Source: an uncultured Eubacteriales bacterium
GTDB taxonomy: Bacteria; Bacillota; Clostridia; TANB77; CAG-508
DNA: 64,000 bases
Reading direction: 5' to 3'
NCBI GenBank assembly: GCA_948443845.1
Contig: CAOJUE010000004.1
Coordinates: 26,597 to 90,596 of the forward strand
The notes under the pieces: model-generated
What the model saw: only the letters and a program-made list of their open reading frames with translations
Told to the model about the DNA's origin: nothing
Database searches by the model: none
Part shown: in pieces, positions 24,683 to 36,775 of the stretch
How positions within the stretch are numbered: position 1 is the stretch's first letter
Layout of the letters: each line of letters begins with the position of its first letter
Program-made: the position numbers and the translations under genes

Positions 24683-24971
24683 TAAAAATATGAACAGATG
24701 ATAAAATTGTTTGAAACTATACTTTGCTGCCAGAGTCACAAAAAGGCACTTTTAAAGCATTTCTTCTCCTTATAATGGTTATGGTCTACTTTTTTCACAA
24801 AGTCGCCCTACGGTCATCCTAGTGCGTCATTCTAACAATCTATTTTTCTGATACCCTATATTTTTATAGGCTTAAAGCATAAAATTGGGTGTTTTTAAGC
24901 AGTTTTCTTTAAGATTTAGACATTTTTCTTTATTTCTTCTAATACTAGGCTTAAAATGGCTTTTAGAATTT
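24683..24971. other. Intergenic region, about 290 bp, no gene supported
   Basis: I see no ORF with a ribosome site. It contains AT-rich stretches and short inverted repeats without a clear terminator of its own. Confidence 0.45.
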
Positions 24972-25016
24972 AAAAAATCTCCGATGAGAACTCTCGGCTC
25001 TTATCGGAGATTTTTA
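24972..25016 (-). terminator. Terminator of the WalR-type regulator
   Basis: AAATCTCCGAT / ATCGGAGATTT stem followed by U on the minus strand, right after the stop. Confidence 0.8.
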
Positions 25017-25018
25017 TT

Positions 25019-25792
25019 TTATTGTTTTTTGGTATTATCCGCAATATAATATCCCACACCACGTTTGGTTATCAATATCTTTGGATCTGCCTTATCTTTT
25101 TCGATTTTATCACGAATTCGATTCATGGTAACATCAATGGTTCGAATGGCTCCAATATATTCGTCATATTCCCAAATTTCATGCAATAGTTTTTCCCTTG
25201 TTACAACCTCCCCTGGCTGGCTGGCAAGGAATTTTAAAACATCAAACTCCTTTTTCGTCAAGTTGACAACTTCGCCTTTTACGCGTGCTTCGATTTTCTT
25301 TAAGTCAAGTGTTAATTCACCGACTTCGATGATTTCATCATTTTTTTCTTCTTGCTCTTCTGCTTCTGCTGGCGCGACTGCCACCTTGGCTTCTGCTTTT
25401 CTTAAATTTGCTTTGATTCTTGCCATTAATTCACGAATTTGGAATGGTTTGGTAATATAATCATCGGCTCCCATTTCCAAACCTACAATTTTATCGGATT
25501 CGGTATCTTTTGCAGAAACCATTAGAATTGGCATGGTTGAAATATTGAGATAATATCTTATTTTTTTGCATACCGAAATTCCATCCAATTTCGGAATCAT
25601 GACATCTAACAAAATCAAATCTGGGCGTTCTTTTAACGCCATTTCAACTGCTGTTAAGCCGTCATATGCTTTTAGGGTGTTATATCCTTCTTTTTCAAGA
25701 TTGTACACCAACAAATCCATGATACTTTCTTCATCATCAACTACCAAAATCGTCTTTTTTTCTTGTTCTACTAGGTCTTCTAATCCTTCCAC
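25019..25792 (-). CDS. OmpR-family response regulator (WalR/PhoB-like)
   Basis: The 257-residue protein has a receiver domain (KTILVVDDEESIMDLLVYNL, phospho-Asp in LILLDVMIPKLDG, Lys in DDYITKPF), an unusual Ala/Glu-rich linker (AKVAVAPAEAEEQEEKNDE), and a winged-helix DNA-binding domain ending TIDVTMNRIRDKIEKD and ILITKRGVGYYI. I favour the GTG at 25790-25792, eight bases after AGGTGG, over the GTG at 25804, which is too close to it. No kinase gene is adjacent; the fragment at 1-98 could be its partner type. It is transcribed in the same direction as the glucan synthase gene, 63 bases downstream of it. Confidence 0.9.
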   Translation of the reverse strand: MEGLEDLVEQEKKTILVVDDEESIMDLLVYNLEKEGYNTLKAYDGLTAVEMALKERPDLILLDVMIPKLDGISVCKKIRYYLNISTMPILMVSAKDTESDKIVGLEMGADDYITKPFQIRELMARIKANLRKAEAKVAVAPAEAEEQEEKNDEIIEVGELTLDLKKIEARVKGEVVNLTKKEFDVLKFLASQPGEVVTREKLLHEIWEYDEYIGAIRTIDVTMNRIRDKIEKDKADPKILITKRGVGYYIADNTKKQ

Positions 25793-25855
25793 AAAAAATC
25801 CCACCTTTCTTTCTATTCTTTTTATATCACATTAATTTTATTTCGGCAAGTTTTT

Positions 25856-28800
25856 TTACATAAATATTTGAACATTATAAATTCTTCCATCATCACAAAG
25901 CGGAATTTTCTTGTCTTTTACTTCATTTCCGTTGACGAAAAATTTATCTACACCTGTATTTTTTCCGTCTTGGTTTTTGACAACAATTTGGTAAATCGTA
26001 GTTTTATATTTGTATTTGATTTCATATTCTTTCCAAGACTTACTAATACAAGGTTCTACGCTTAAGAAACCATTTTTAATTTTCAAACCTAAAATTGATT
26101 CAATAATCGCCTTAAAATACCAACTGCTCGAACCCGTGTACCAGTTCCAACCACCACGTCCCATCAAATCTTTGTTGGTGTAAATATCTGCCTCCATGAC
26201 ATAAGGCTCTAGTTTGAACTTTTTGGCTTCTTCTTTGGTTTTGGTGTGTTCAATTGGATTAATTAACTCTGCAAATTCGACCGCTTTATCGCCAAATCCA
26301 AGCAAAGCTTCAGCAATAATCAGCCACACACTTCCGGTGCGTATATTGCCCTCCATTCTCGCGGATTCCAGCTGGATATGATTTAATATATCCTGGATTA
26401 AAGCTAGAATTTTCAAAAGCTGGTTCAAATAATTTAATTAATTTATTTTCTCGATCAACTAAATAATTTTCGGCTTCTTCAATAGAAATAAATTTTTTAT
26501 CATTATCCGCCGCATTGGAAATAACTGCCCAACTTTGTGCAATACAGTCAATTCTGCATTCTTCACTGCTCATACTTCCAATTTCGTAGCCATCGTCATT
26601 AATGGCTCTTTTGTACCAACGTCCATCCCATGCTTTGGTATTTAAGTTTTTCTTTAATTCTTCTTTTAGTTTAGTGTATTTTTCTACCAAATCTGCACGT
26701 TTTCTTTCTTCGCAAATGGGAATAAATCGATTTAAAATGTCGTACAAGAAAAATCCTAGCCAAATGCTTTCGCCTTTTCCTTTGCTTCCTAGATTACTAA
26801 ATCCATCATTCCAGTCGCCTACACCAATTTTAGGAAATGGGTCAATTCCTTTTGCAATTACTTGTTCAATGGAACGAATGCAATGTTCAAAAATACTTTC
26901 CTTTACGTCGCTTTCGTAGAAAATATCGTATTTTTCAAGTTCGCCTTCTTTTAGCAAATTGCCTTTGAGGTAGGAAACTTGCTCATCTAAAATATCCCTT
27001 TGGTTGGTAAATTCGACATATTCCAAAACACCATAAACAAGCCATAATAAGTCATCAGAAAAACGCGTTCGAATGCCTTTTTTCGTTTCCAAATGCCACC
27101 AATGCAAAACATCGCCTTCAATAAATTGATGTCTCGCACAATTTAAAATTTGGTCTCTTAAAAATGAACTATCGATATATTTAATTCCAAAGCAATCCTG
27201 CAATTGGTCACGAAAACCAAATGCTCCGCCAGATTGATGATAGCCACTTCTAGCAAATAATCGGCTCACAATGGTTTGGTACACGAGCCAGCCATTCATC
27301 AAAAGATTGATGGATTCGGACGGCGTTTTTACATTAATTACACTCAAAATATTATTCCATTTTGATTTCACATTTTCAAGTCTAACTTCTGCATCGTATT
27401 CTTTCTGATATTGGCTAGCCACTTCTTTCATTTTATCTATACTATTTTCTTGGCCAATTAAAATTGAAAACTTTTTGTCTTCAAATTTATCCAATTCTAA
27501 ATCGATTTGGAACCCAATGCAGGAATCTTTTCCAAGCCCTGAACTTCCGTCCAATTGTTTGTATAAAGCATCTGGTTCTTCGATTGTGCCACTGCCAAAA
27601 AAGTCTGCTTTGTCGCCTGTAAAACTACTGATTTTTTCGTTGCTTGTCACATACATAATTTTGTCTTTAAAATCTTCATCTGCAAACATATTTTTAACAA
27701 GCAACAAATTTCCTTTTTTCTCAAGTTTGATATTTCCATTGCTAAAATATTCGTCTTCGCCCAAAACTGGCTTCATATAAACCACTAATTTAATTTTTCG
27801 ATTTTCGCCAATGATATTTTTGATACGAAAATTTAGCACTTTTACATTTTCTTCATTGGGTACGAAAACATCAACCGTTTGGATTAAATTATCGTAACTA
27901 TTTTGGAAACTCGAATAGCCAAATCCATGCCTGATATAGTAATAGTTTGGGCTTGGATTGACACTGCTGTTTATCGTCCAAACCTGTGAATTGTCTTCAT
28001 CTTTTAGATAATAAATTTCAGATGGAACATCTAAAACGGTGTTGTTGTTCCAAGCTGTTAGACGATTTAGTCGGCTGTTTTTGTACCAAGTGTATCCGCC
28101 CAAGCCGTCTGTTACAATGCTTCCGAAAAACTTGTTGGCTAGAACATTGCTCCAAACGGATGGCAATTTGTTTTCTGTGTTTTTGTAAATGATATATTCT
28201 TTTCCGTTTTGAGAAAATCCGCCAAAGTCGTTATCATAAAGCAATTCCTCTTTTTTGAGTGGCAATATTTCTTCACTGATTGGAAGCATTTTTGGTTTTT
28301 CAATTTCGCCTTTTTGCGCCTCTTGTTTTTCTTGCATTTCTTTTAAAAATGCGGATAAATCTCCTTTTTTAGAGTCAAGCAAGACACGCGCTTTTAATTC
28401 AATCGCCTTCAAATCTTCTTTTGGCAAATCTTTTTGGTTTAGTACAAAAATTCCGCCAGACGTATTTTTCAAAAATTGCAATTGCCTTTCGGAAATGACG
28501 GACTGAATCGCGTCATCGACAAATCGTTCATACACATTTTTTTCGTTATTCAAGATCACCAAGTCCATGAAAATATTTTTAATTCGGTAATATTCAAAGG
28601 CTCGTATGATATCTTCTAAAACGTATATTTCATCAAATTTTGCAATTTTTAAAACAAAAATTGGCAAATCTCCAGAAATTCCGTATTTCCACAAGCTCTG
28701 AATTGAACATTCTGGTGTATCATTCTTTTTATCAGTAGCATTTAACTGCAAAATATAGTTTAACAATTGCTGATACATTTCCAGTTTGCTTGATTTGATA

Positions 28801-31800
28801 CGCAGATATTTATTTTGTTCTTCGCATCTGGCCATTGCGATATTGAAAATTTTATCAATTTCTTCTTTTCCTTTGACTTTTTGAATGAGGCTTTTCACTT
28901 CTTCTTTTGTATCTCCAACTGTGATGATTAAATCCACGGTTGCATCTGATTGTGAAGCAACTTTTACTGTTCTTTTCATAACTACAATTGGTGAGACAAC
29001 TTGCGCAATTTGCTTTGAAAAAATCTTCTGATTTTTAATCATTTGTGGCAAACCATAATTTTCTCTTGCACGATATTTTTCGCCATCAATTTCGTATTCA
29101 AAATTCACAATTTGGTCACTTTCTGTGTATAACGTTGTTGCCAAATACACACTTTCTTCAAGACTTCTTGATTTTCTTTGCACAATGATATTTTCATTTT
29201 CTTCTTCAAATTTCAAAAATAATTTATTAAAAGCTGGATGCGCATATTGGGCTGATTGATGTGAAAGCACTGGCTCAAATTCGCAAATTACTTCCAATAC
29301 TTCATCGCTTTTTCCAAAATTCTCAATTTGCACACGCCTAATTTCGATGCATTTATCTGGGTCTAAGGTCACTATTACTTCAAATCTTAAATTAGCATCT
29401 TTCCCAATAAATTTGGCTTTGTCTGGTGCAAAAATGACTTTGTCGCATTTTTCTAATTGCATAATTTTCTTGGTTTTGGTGTTTCGGATATAAAAGAAAA
29501 TTCCGTTTTTGAGTTCAGAAGTTACTTTATAATCGTTAATCATCTGATTTTTATAGGTGCTGACGCCTTCGCCAAAGTCGTTGATCATAATTTTATAATT
29601 GGGATTAGCAATCACATTTACATTTTTAAATCTAGGATTTCGATTTTCGATGACTCTTTCAACATATCCGCTGTCAACTGGCGTCTTATTTTTGGAAATT
29701 TTCTCTTTTTTCTCTTTGGTGATAATCATCTTAACCGGCATTTTTTCTTGTAATAACACATTGACCGATTCGATTTCTGGATTTTTGTTAAATCGCTTTT
29801 GCAAAATATTTTCATGAAGGCAATTATTAATGGATAGCAAAATCAAACCTTGATGATGTGCCATATACGTTTTTACAACTTCGTGTGTCTCACCCTTTTT
29901 GAGCCTGCTACTTGTATAATCGACTGCTTCATAAAATCCATATTTTCCTCGAGAACCCTCTTTTTCCAAATACTTCAAATTCTGAATGGCTTGCGAATGA
30001 ACATATGGCAAGGACAAAAATGTGCTATACGGCGAGATGACAATATCTTCCTCCAAACCTCTTTTCAAGCCAAGCCACGGAACACCAAATGCTTTATACT
30101 GATAATGTCCGTGCAAATCTCTCAAATTAAACGCTGATTCTGAAATTCCCCAAGGCACTTTCAGTTTTTTCGCATATTCGATTTGGCTCAAAATGGCAAA
30201 TCGGCTGGCTTCATCAATCAGGCTTCCTTCATATTGCTTTAAATTAATATTGGGCATTAAATATTCAAATGTAGTTCCTGTCCAAGAAATCAAACCTTTA
30301 TAGCCTTTTAAAGAGGTTACCGTTCGACTTAAGTTGTTCCAAAGTTTGCTTGGCGCGTCGCCTTTGGCAATGGCAACAAGGCTGGCTTGCCTTGCTTCTG
30401 AAGCTAGAAAATCATAGTATGAATCAGTTAGTTCGTTGTCTTCTAAATTAAAGCCGATTGACATGAGTTTGTTTTCTGGGCTATATAATTTTGAAAAGTC
30501 GGTATTATCAATCAAATCTGAAACATTTTGAATGAGATTGTCGAGTTCCGATTTGCTGTTTTGCTCGATTAAAAATTGTTTTACTACATATAAATAACCC
30601 ACCAAATTCCCACTATCCACAGACGAAACATAGCGTGGAAGCATCGGTTCTAGCGTTTCTGTTTTGTACCAATTGTATAAATGTCCATTCCATTTTGCCA
30701 AAATATTGATGGTTTCGATAACCTTTGTAATATAATCAATGGCTTGTTTTTGATTTATATAGCCAAGGTCATAAGCAGAAATAAAGGCTAATAATTCTAA
30801 GCCGATATTGGTTGAAGAAGTTCGTTTTACCGTTTTTTCTTTACGGTTTTCTTGGTAGTTATCTGGCATTAAATAATGCGTATCTTCTGTTATGTGGTCT
30901 TTAAAAAATTGCCAAGTGGCTTTTCCCACTTCTTTTAGATAATCAAAATCTTCTGTACTCATTTGATTTTCGTGCCCTATATCCAAACTAATATACCAAG
31001 CCACAATTGGTGCTACAATCCATAAAATTCCCAAAGAAACCGCAATCGGATTTTGGAAACATAAAAACAAAATGCCAAGAATTACATTGCTTCTCATTTG
31101 CAAAAAATGGGATTGCAAATCTGTTTTTGAATTTTTATCTGCCTCTTCTGCTGTCACCCATTCTAGCAATTTGGTTTTGGTTTTCATACGATACATACTT
31201 TTGCAAATGGCATCCAAATTTTTGAACATTTCATAAGGCAAAAATAGAATGCTTAAAAGAATTCGAATAAAACTAATGGTTCCATTTTTCATATCTTTCG
31301 AGAATTTTTTGTCGCTATACACAGCCCCTTCTACATTGCTTTCTTTGAAAACAATGTAATTGACACCATCTAAAATATACGAAATGATGATTGCTAAAAC
31401 CGACCACAAAATGACTTCCATTCCCAAATCTTTCAAAGTCAAATAAATCAAATTTCCTGTCAAAATACCGACAAATGCCATAATATTTAATAAACTTCTT
31501 CTTAAGTTGTCAAATATTTTGAATTTCGAAATTTCATTCAATCGATTGCTTTTTAGCCATTTTATAATTTGCCAATCACCTCTTGTCCATCTGTGATTTC
31601 GCAAAATATAAGGAATATAGCGAAGTGGATAGCCGTCAAGTAACATGACATCTGTTAAAAGCCCACAACGCAAAAAATTTCCTTCTAGCAAATCATGGCT
31701 AAGCACGGTATTTTCCTCGATTTCTCCGTCTAATATTTGATTGTAGACAGAAACATCGTAAATTCCTTTTCCAGTAAAAATTCCTTCTCCAAAATAATCT

Positions 31801-33873
31801 TGGTAAATATCAGAAATGGCGTTTGTGTAAAAATCAATTCCGCCCCTGAATACTAAATAATTCAATAAATTTGCTTTTCTTTGCCAAATCCAAATCTAGC
31901 CCAATTCGTGGTTGCATAATTCCGTAACCAGATACAACTTTGTTATTTTCAATCACTGGAATATTGAGCACATGGCTCATTGCGCCAATCAACTTTTGCG
32001 CGGTCTCCAGACTCAAGTTTGTGTCACTATCTAGTGTAATAATATATTTGATGTCTGGCAAATTTTCTTTTGGTTCTTCAATTGTGTTGACCAAAAAATT
32101 ATTTTTGATTTTTCCTTTGATGTATTGGTTAAACGTAACCAAAAGTCCCCTTTTTCTTTCCCAGCCAATATACGACTTTTCGTGTGGATTCCATTCTCTT
32201 TTTCGATACAAAAAATGAAATTTCGGAAATCCAAAATTACTGTATTTTTGATTTAACTTTTCCGCATACTTTTTTCCGTATTCCATGACGTTTTTGTCAA
32301 ATTTGGTTTGCTCGGTTTGTTCTTCGCTACAATCGCCAAGAAGCGCAAAATACAAGTTTTCTGACTTGTTGGCTAAATAGTAAACCTCCAATTTTTCAAA
32401 CATTTCCTTGATTTTTTCTTCGGATTTCAAAATCGTTGGCATAACAACAAACGTGCTTGCTGTTTCAGGAATTCCATTTTCATAACTGATTTTCGGAATT
32501 TTAGTAGGCTTTTTGCATTTTCCCATGACATAATTGAAAATTCTCAAAAATATTTCCGAAATCGGAACATACAAAATCAACCAAAGTAGAATGCTTAATA
32601 ACGCAAAATCATATTTCAAATATACTTTTGCACAAATCAAAAAGTCTAAAAACATAGGAATTGCAATATTGCAAGCTACATATAAACGGCTAGCCACCTT
32701 TTTTCCAACTTGTTTATGATGTTTGATTTCCAGCATCTCTTTTAATTCATCAATTCCGTCATCCATTAAATAATAACCAACATGCGCTTTCTTCTGTTCG
32801 GCTATATTGGCATAATTTTCATATCTTTGGCATAATTCAACGATTTTCTCACAAATATAAATCTCGGAAATCTTACTTTTCTTCGAAATTTCTTCAATCT
32901 TGCTTCGATAATAGGCTTTACTATCTTGGTCCATTAATTCATAAATACCAGCTGGGTCCATTTTCAAAATTTCTTCCGAAACATTGATATAACCAAACAA
33001 TTCCGAAAAACTAATTCGATTGATTGCTTTAATACTCGTAATACAATTGCCAATTTTAACTTTCAAATTAGCAATATACAAATGCTCTTTTTGAATGACA
33101 TCGGAAAGCGTAACGCCCAATTTCAAGACTTCTTTTTCCAACACATTTTGATATTCAATCGCCTTTTTTCCATACACTTTCAATTTATACGACATATATT
33201 CAATAAAAGGATATTTTAATTCACTATCACTAAAAACCTTGACATTCGAAGTATTTTTAAATTTTCGCTCATTCGCACTTTTTCCGTCAATCACGCGCTC
33301 AATGATGCTTTCAACTTTGTATTTTTGCATTTGAGAAGAATAAATTTTTTCGCAAACTTCACGAATATGGGAAATCATGGAAATTTTAAAAAACGTACCA
33401 ATATTATAGATTTCGTCCATTGTCAAAAATTTCTTTTTTTGATACGCTCTTAGGGACAAATCAATGATTTCTCTGTCAATTTTGCCATCGGTATAAGCCA
33501 CAATTTCTTCTGCCAAAACATAACTTCTTGCAAACCCCTGAAAACGTCCATTGGAAAGCCCAATCATGGATTTGTATTTTTTAAGTGGCATTTCTTTTTC
33601 AATGGATTTGACCGTTTCTTCAATGATATAAAAATTATCCAAAAGCCATTCTCCAGCCGAATGTATTTTGATGCCAAGTTTAATATGTTTGTCAAGTAAT
33701 TTGTAGGTTTCTAAGATAAATCGGAAATCTTCTTTTACATTCGAAACAGGATACGTATCTTTACTAGACGAACTTCGAATATTGTGTTCTGCTGCGATTT
33801 TTTCTAAGTATCCACTTAGTTGATTTCGGTCTAGTAACGTTCCTCGAATATTTAGGCTTCTACTTTTTTTCAT
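25856..33873 (-). CDS. Cyclic beta-glucan synthase-like protein (GT84-GH94), two CGG +1 shifts
   Basis: One gene of 2671 residues, read through two +1 shifts. The N-terminal region is cytoplasmic helical; membrane segments and a GT84 glycosyltransferase follow with the DxD motif TLDSDTNLS (about residue 615), DLLEGNFLRCGL and HRWTRGDWQ (about 770). Then come glycoamylase-like and carbohydrate-binding parts with TYMAHHQGLILLSINNCL, and a C-terminal GH94 phosphorylase-like domain with GVGDWNDGFSNLG (about 2345). This is the NdvB layout, which makes cyclic or linear beta-1,2-glucans in other bacteria; the exact product here is inference. The shifts are at CGG 31840-31842 (restoring GGIDFYTNA) and CGG 26334-26336 (restoring QYTHGSVWLIIAE). 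CGG occurs nowhere else in frame in this 8 kb gene. Confidence 0.88.
26334..26336 (-). other. CGG +1 shift site in glucan synthase (C-terminal)
   Basis: Zero frame CAC CGG AAG, stop 8 codons on; +1 frame CAC-(C)-GGA AGT GTG TGG rejoins the GH94 domain after QYTH. Confidence 0.88.
31840..31842 (-). other. CGG +1 shift site in glucan synthase (N-terminal)
   Basis: Zero frame GGG CGG AAT TGA; +1 frame GGG-(C)-GGA ATT GAT TTT TAC gives GGIDFYTNAISD, a family motif. Confidence 0.88.
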
Positions 33874-33930
33874 AAAATTCTCCTTTAATCTTTTTGGTTA
33901 TTTTCTGTAAATCAAGGAAATTTTATGCAT

Positions 33931-34010
33931 AAAAAAGACCACAAAAAGTTGTTTTTGTGGCATAAAATTTTATTGAAATAAATTGTTCTTCGTTTGAAAG
34001 TGGTCTTTTT
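33931..34010. other. Long inverted repeat between divergent glucan synthase and cwlD-like genes
   Basis: AAAAAGACCAC and GTGGTCTTTTT flank an inner hairpin CCACAAAAA/TTTTTGTGG. On the plus strand it lies in the leader of the amidase gene, followed by T-rich sequence, so it could be a leader terminator. Confidence 0.5.
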
Positions 34011-34068
34011 AATGTCAAATTTTTTCATATTTTTCCTCCACAACTCATATCCTTTTATAGGTGATTTT

Positions 34069-34788
34069 ATGATTTTAATCAATAAGAAAAAAATACTCTA
34101 TCTTTTATCTTGTATTACTGTTTCTGTCATTTTCTTTAATTGCACAACCAATAATTCTGCCACAATTGAAACGTCTTCCACTCCCGTTTCCAATCATGTC
34201 GTTATTTTAGACGCTGGGCACGGTTTGCCCGATGGTGGTGCAGAAGCGGCGGACGGAACGTATGAATCGAATATTAATTTGTCAATTGTGGAAAAATTGC
34301 AAAAATTACTGGAAAGTTCTTCTTGCACCGTCATTTTGACACGTTCTGACGAAAATGGAATTTATGAATTGGATGCCGATACCATTCGCAAGAAAAAAAT
34401 TTCGGATATGAAAAATCGCGTGGAAATTGGAAATCATTCGAATGCTGAAATTTTTGTATCGATTCATTTGAACAAAATTCCTGCTTCTCAATACAGTGGT
34501 TGGCAAAGTTTCTATCAGCCTGAAAATGAAAATAGTTTGAATTTGGCAACTTGCATTCAAGATAATCTAAATTTCGCCATTCAGAAAGAAAACAAACGCG
34601 TTCCTGCCAAAGTTCCAGACATTTATTTGACAAAACATTTGGAAATTCCATTTACCATTGTCGAATGCGGATTTTTGTCAAATTCAAATGAATGTACTAT
34701 GTTACAAACCGACAATTATCAAGAAATTTTGGCTTGGGGAATTTATACGGGAATTATGGATTATTTTAAAGACAATTCTGTAAAATAA
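34069..34788 (+). CDS. N-acetylmuramoyl-L-alanine amidase, CwlD-like
   Basis: This 239-residue Amidase_3 enzyme has an N-terminal hydrophobic segment with a possible lipobox-like Cys (IFFNCTTN), then VVILDAGHGLPDGGAEAADG (zinc His), FVSIHLNKIP and FTIVECGFLSNSNE (catalytic Glu). Sequence and length resemble CwlD, which makes muramic-lactam in the spore cortex. I start at ATG 34069-34071 (TAGGTG upstream); the longer frame has no ribosome site. Transcription is divergent from the glucan synthase gene. Confidence 0.85.
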   Translation: MILINKKKILYLLSCITVSVIFFNCTTNNSATIETSSTPVSNHVVILDAGHGLPDGGAEAADGTYESNINLSIVEKLQKLLESSSCTVILTRSDENGIYELDADTIRKKKISDMKNRVEIGNHSNAEIFVSIHLNKIPASQYSGWQSFYQPENENSLNLATCIQDNLNFAIQKENKRVPAKVPDIYLTKHLEIPFTIVECGFLSNSNECTMLQTDNYQEILAWGIYTGIMDYFKDNSVK

Positions 34789-34836
34789 TTTCTTTATTCA
34801 ATTCTCAAAAATTTTGTACTTTTTTGTAAAAAAATG

Positions 34837-34865
34837 TTTACTTTTTTTATTTTATTCGATACAAT
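34837..34865 (+). promoter_or_regulatory. Promoter of the GT4 gene
   Basis: TTTACT, 17 bases, TACAAT. A long leader of about 150 bases follows. Confidence 0.6.
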
Positions 34866-35022
34866 AGGATTAGAAATCAAAAAATTAAATTTCATTTTCT
34901 CTTGAAAATTCTTCGTTTGAGGTAGATTTTCATAGAAAATAGGAAACTTGACAAAACCGTTTCAAACATTTACAAAAATAGAAAAAATAAATCTACCAAT
35001 GAATTTGAAAGGAGTACAAAAT

Positions 35023-36312
35023 ATGAAAATTTTAATGCTATCATGGGAATATCCACCAAGAGTTGTGGGAGGAATTGCAAGAGTTGTGCACGATTTATCT
35101 CATCGTTTATACCAAGATGGTCACGAAGTAACCGTTGTAACCTACCGTGATGGCAATGTACCCTATTTCGAAGATGATAAAGGCGTAAAAGTTCACCGAG
35201 TTGACAATTTTATGATTAGTTCCAATAATTTTATTGATTGGGTGATGCAACTTAATTTCAATCTAATTGCCAAGGTAGGCGAACTCATTAGCCAAGGCGA
35301 AAAATTTGACGTCATTCACGCTCACGATTGGCTAACTGCTTACGCTGGAAAAACGCTAAAAACTGCTTATGGAATTTCTCTTGTTTCCACCATTCACGCA
35401 ACCGAAGCCGGCAGAAATAGTGGAATTCAAGGAGAAACCCAAAAATACATAAATGATACAGAATGGATGCTTACTTACGAGTCTTCCGAAGTCATTGTCA
35501 ATAGCAATTATATGAAAAACGAATTGCAACGTCTTTTCGGTTTGCCTTATGAAAAAATCAATGTTGTACCAAATGGAGTTAATACCAACCTTTTTAGTGA
35601 AGTTGAACGAGATTACGATTTTAGACGACAATACGCCATGGATAATGAAAAAATCATTCTTTTCATGGGACGTTTAGTCTATGAAAAAGGCATTCAAAAT
35701 TTAATTTCTGCTATGCCTAAAATTTTGGCAAACTATCACGATGCCAAATTAATTATTGCTGGTAAAGGCGGAATGATTGATGAATTGCGCGCTCAAGTCA
35801 ATTCTTTAGGCTTAGGAAATAAAGTCTACTTTACAGGATATCTAAGTTCCAAAAACGTACAAAAAATGTATAAATGTGCTGATATTTCAGTTTTTCCTAG
35901 TACTTATGAGCCATTTGGAATTGTTGCTTTAGAAGCCATGCTTTCTGGCACACCTGTTGTCGTTTCTGATATTGGCGGTTTGAATGAAATCGTTGACCAT
36001 GGAATCAATGGCATGAAAAGTTATGCTGGAAATCCAAATTCGCTTGCCGATTCGATTTTAACCCTTTTGTTTGACCCAAAATTGTGTAGTGCTGTTGTAA
36101 AAAATGCGCAAGCCAAAGTAAAAACAGACTACAACTGGCAAAAAATTGCGCAAGACACGCATTTTGCTTACCAAAAAGCCATTTGCGAAACAATGGCTGA
36201 GCGTCAGGCAAGACAAATCGAGCAAGAAAAAGCACAAAAACAAATCAAAAAAGCAAATGAAATTACAAATTTGCTTTCTTTCAAAAAAGGCAGACAAGCA
36301 TTTGCACAATAA
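35023..36312 (+). CDS. GT4-family glycosyltransferase
   Basis: The 429-residue GT-B enzyme begins MKILMLSWEYPPRVVGGIAR, the sugar-acceptor loop of glycogen-synthase-like GT4 proteins. It has FDVIHAHDWLTAYAGK, the nucleotide-sugar site IILFMGRLVYEKGIQNLI and the E-x7-E motif in FPSTYEPFGIVALEAM. The C-terminus is a Lys/Gln-rich tail. The start follows AAAGGAG. Clostridial proteins of this type are annotated as glycogen- or exopolysaccharide-forming; the product cannot be told here. Nearby surface-glycan genes suggest envelope work. Confidence 0.88.
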   Translation: MKILMLSWEYPPRVVGGIARVVHDLSHRLYQDGHEVTVVTYRDGNVPYFEDDKGVKVHRVDNFMISSNNFIDWVMQLNFNLIAKVGELISQGEKFDVIHAHDWLTAYAGKTLKTAYGISLVSTIHATEAGRNSGIQGETQKYINDTEWMLTYESSEVIVNSNYMKNELQRLFGLPYEKINVVPNGVNTNLFSEVERDYDFRRQYAMDNEKIILFMGRLVYEKGIQNLISAMPKILANYHDAKLIIAGKGGMIDELRAQVNSLGLGNKVYFTGYLSSKNVQKMYKCADISVFPSTYEPFGIVALEAMLSGTPVVVSDIGGLNEIVDHGINGMKSYAGNPNSLADSILTLLFDPKLCSAVVKNAQAKVKTDYNWQKIAQDTHFAYQKAICETMAERQARQIEQEKAQKQIKKANEITNLLSFKKGRQAFAQ

Positions 36313-36328
36313 AAATGCCCTATCTTTT

Positions 36329-36357
36329 ATTATATCATATTTATGTTAATTTGTCAA
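36329..36357 (-). promoter_or_regulatory. Orphan promoter pointing antisense into the GT4 gene
   Basis: TTGACA, 17 bases, TATAAT on the minus strand, in a 45-base block almost identical to the tRNA-Met promoter region (45835-45879). The only sequence downstream is the antisense of the GT4 3' end. Confidence 0.65.
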
Positions 36358-36372
36358 GTTGACAAATTTCAA

Positions 36373-36416
36373 AAAGTGTGCTCTCACCTGTCTTTTAAGG
36401 AAGAGCCACTTTTTTT
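36373..36416. terminator. Bidirectional terminator between GT4 and rqcP
   Basis: AAAAAGTGTGCTCT / AGAGCCACTTTTT stem with one bulge; T or A tracts on both sides serve both convergent genes. Confidence 0.75.
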
Positions 36417-36652
36417 ACAAAATCTTAATCAATTCTCCCAAATCCTTCCCCACTTTTTCTGGCACAGCCAAAATCTGAAATTTGGAAACTTTATCTCCAA
36501 ATTTAATTTCCACAATATCGCCTGCCTTTACATCAAAACTTGGTTTGACTACTTTTCCGATTCACCGAAATTCTTCCGCTATCTGCTGCCTCATTGGCAA
36601 CGGTTCTTCGTTTTATCACACGACTTACTTTTAAAAATTTATCTAATCTCAT
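36415..36652 (-). CDS. S4-domain RNA-binding protein RqcP-like, CGG +1 shift
   Basis: A 78-residue Hsp15/YabO-type S4 protein. The zero frame gives [20 protein letters not shown] then DSGRISVN, and at CGG 36557-36559 skipping C continues [20 protein letters not shown] and on to a normal end (ELIKIL). Without the shift the S4 fold is cut in half after nine unrelated residues. RqcP works with RqcH in ribosome quality control, adding Ala tails to stalled chains; the assignment is by family resemblance. The start at 36652 follows AGGAG. Confidence 0.88.
36557..36559 (-). other. CGG +1 shift site in rqcP
   Basis: Zero frame GTG AAT CGG AAA AGT; +1 frame AAT-(C)-GGA AAA GTA GTC, giving the S4 NGKVVK motif. 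Confidence 0.88.
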
Positions 36653-36717
36653 GGTTTTCTCCTTTTCCTGAACTCGTTTTATTATAACATATTTTATGAA
36701 AAAAGTAAAGATTTTTC

Positions 36718-36746
36718 TTGACAAATAGAAACAAATGTTTTATAAT
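36718..36746 (+). promoter_or_regulatory. Promoter of the ORF6N gene
   Basis: TTGACA, 17 bases, TATAAT, 29 bases before the TTG start. Confidence 0.8.
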
Positions 36747-36775
36747 CATTTCAATCGAAACAAGGATGTGATAAT

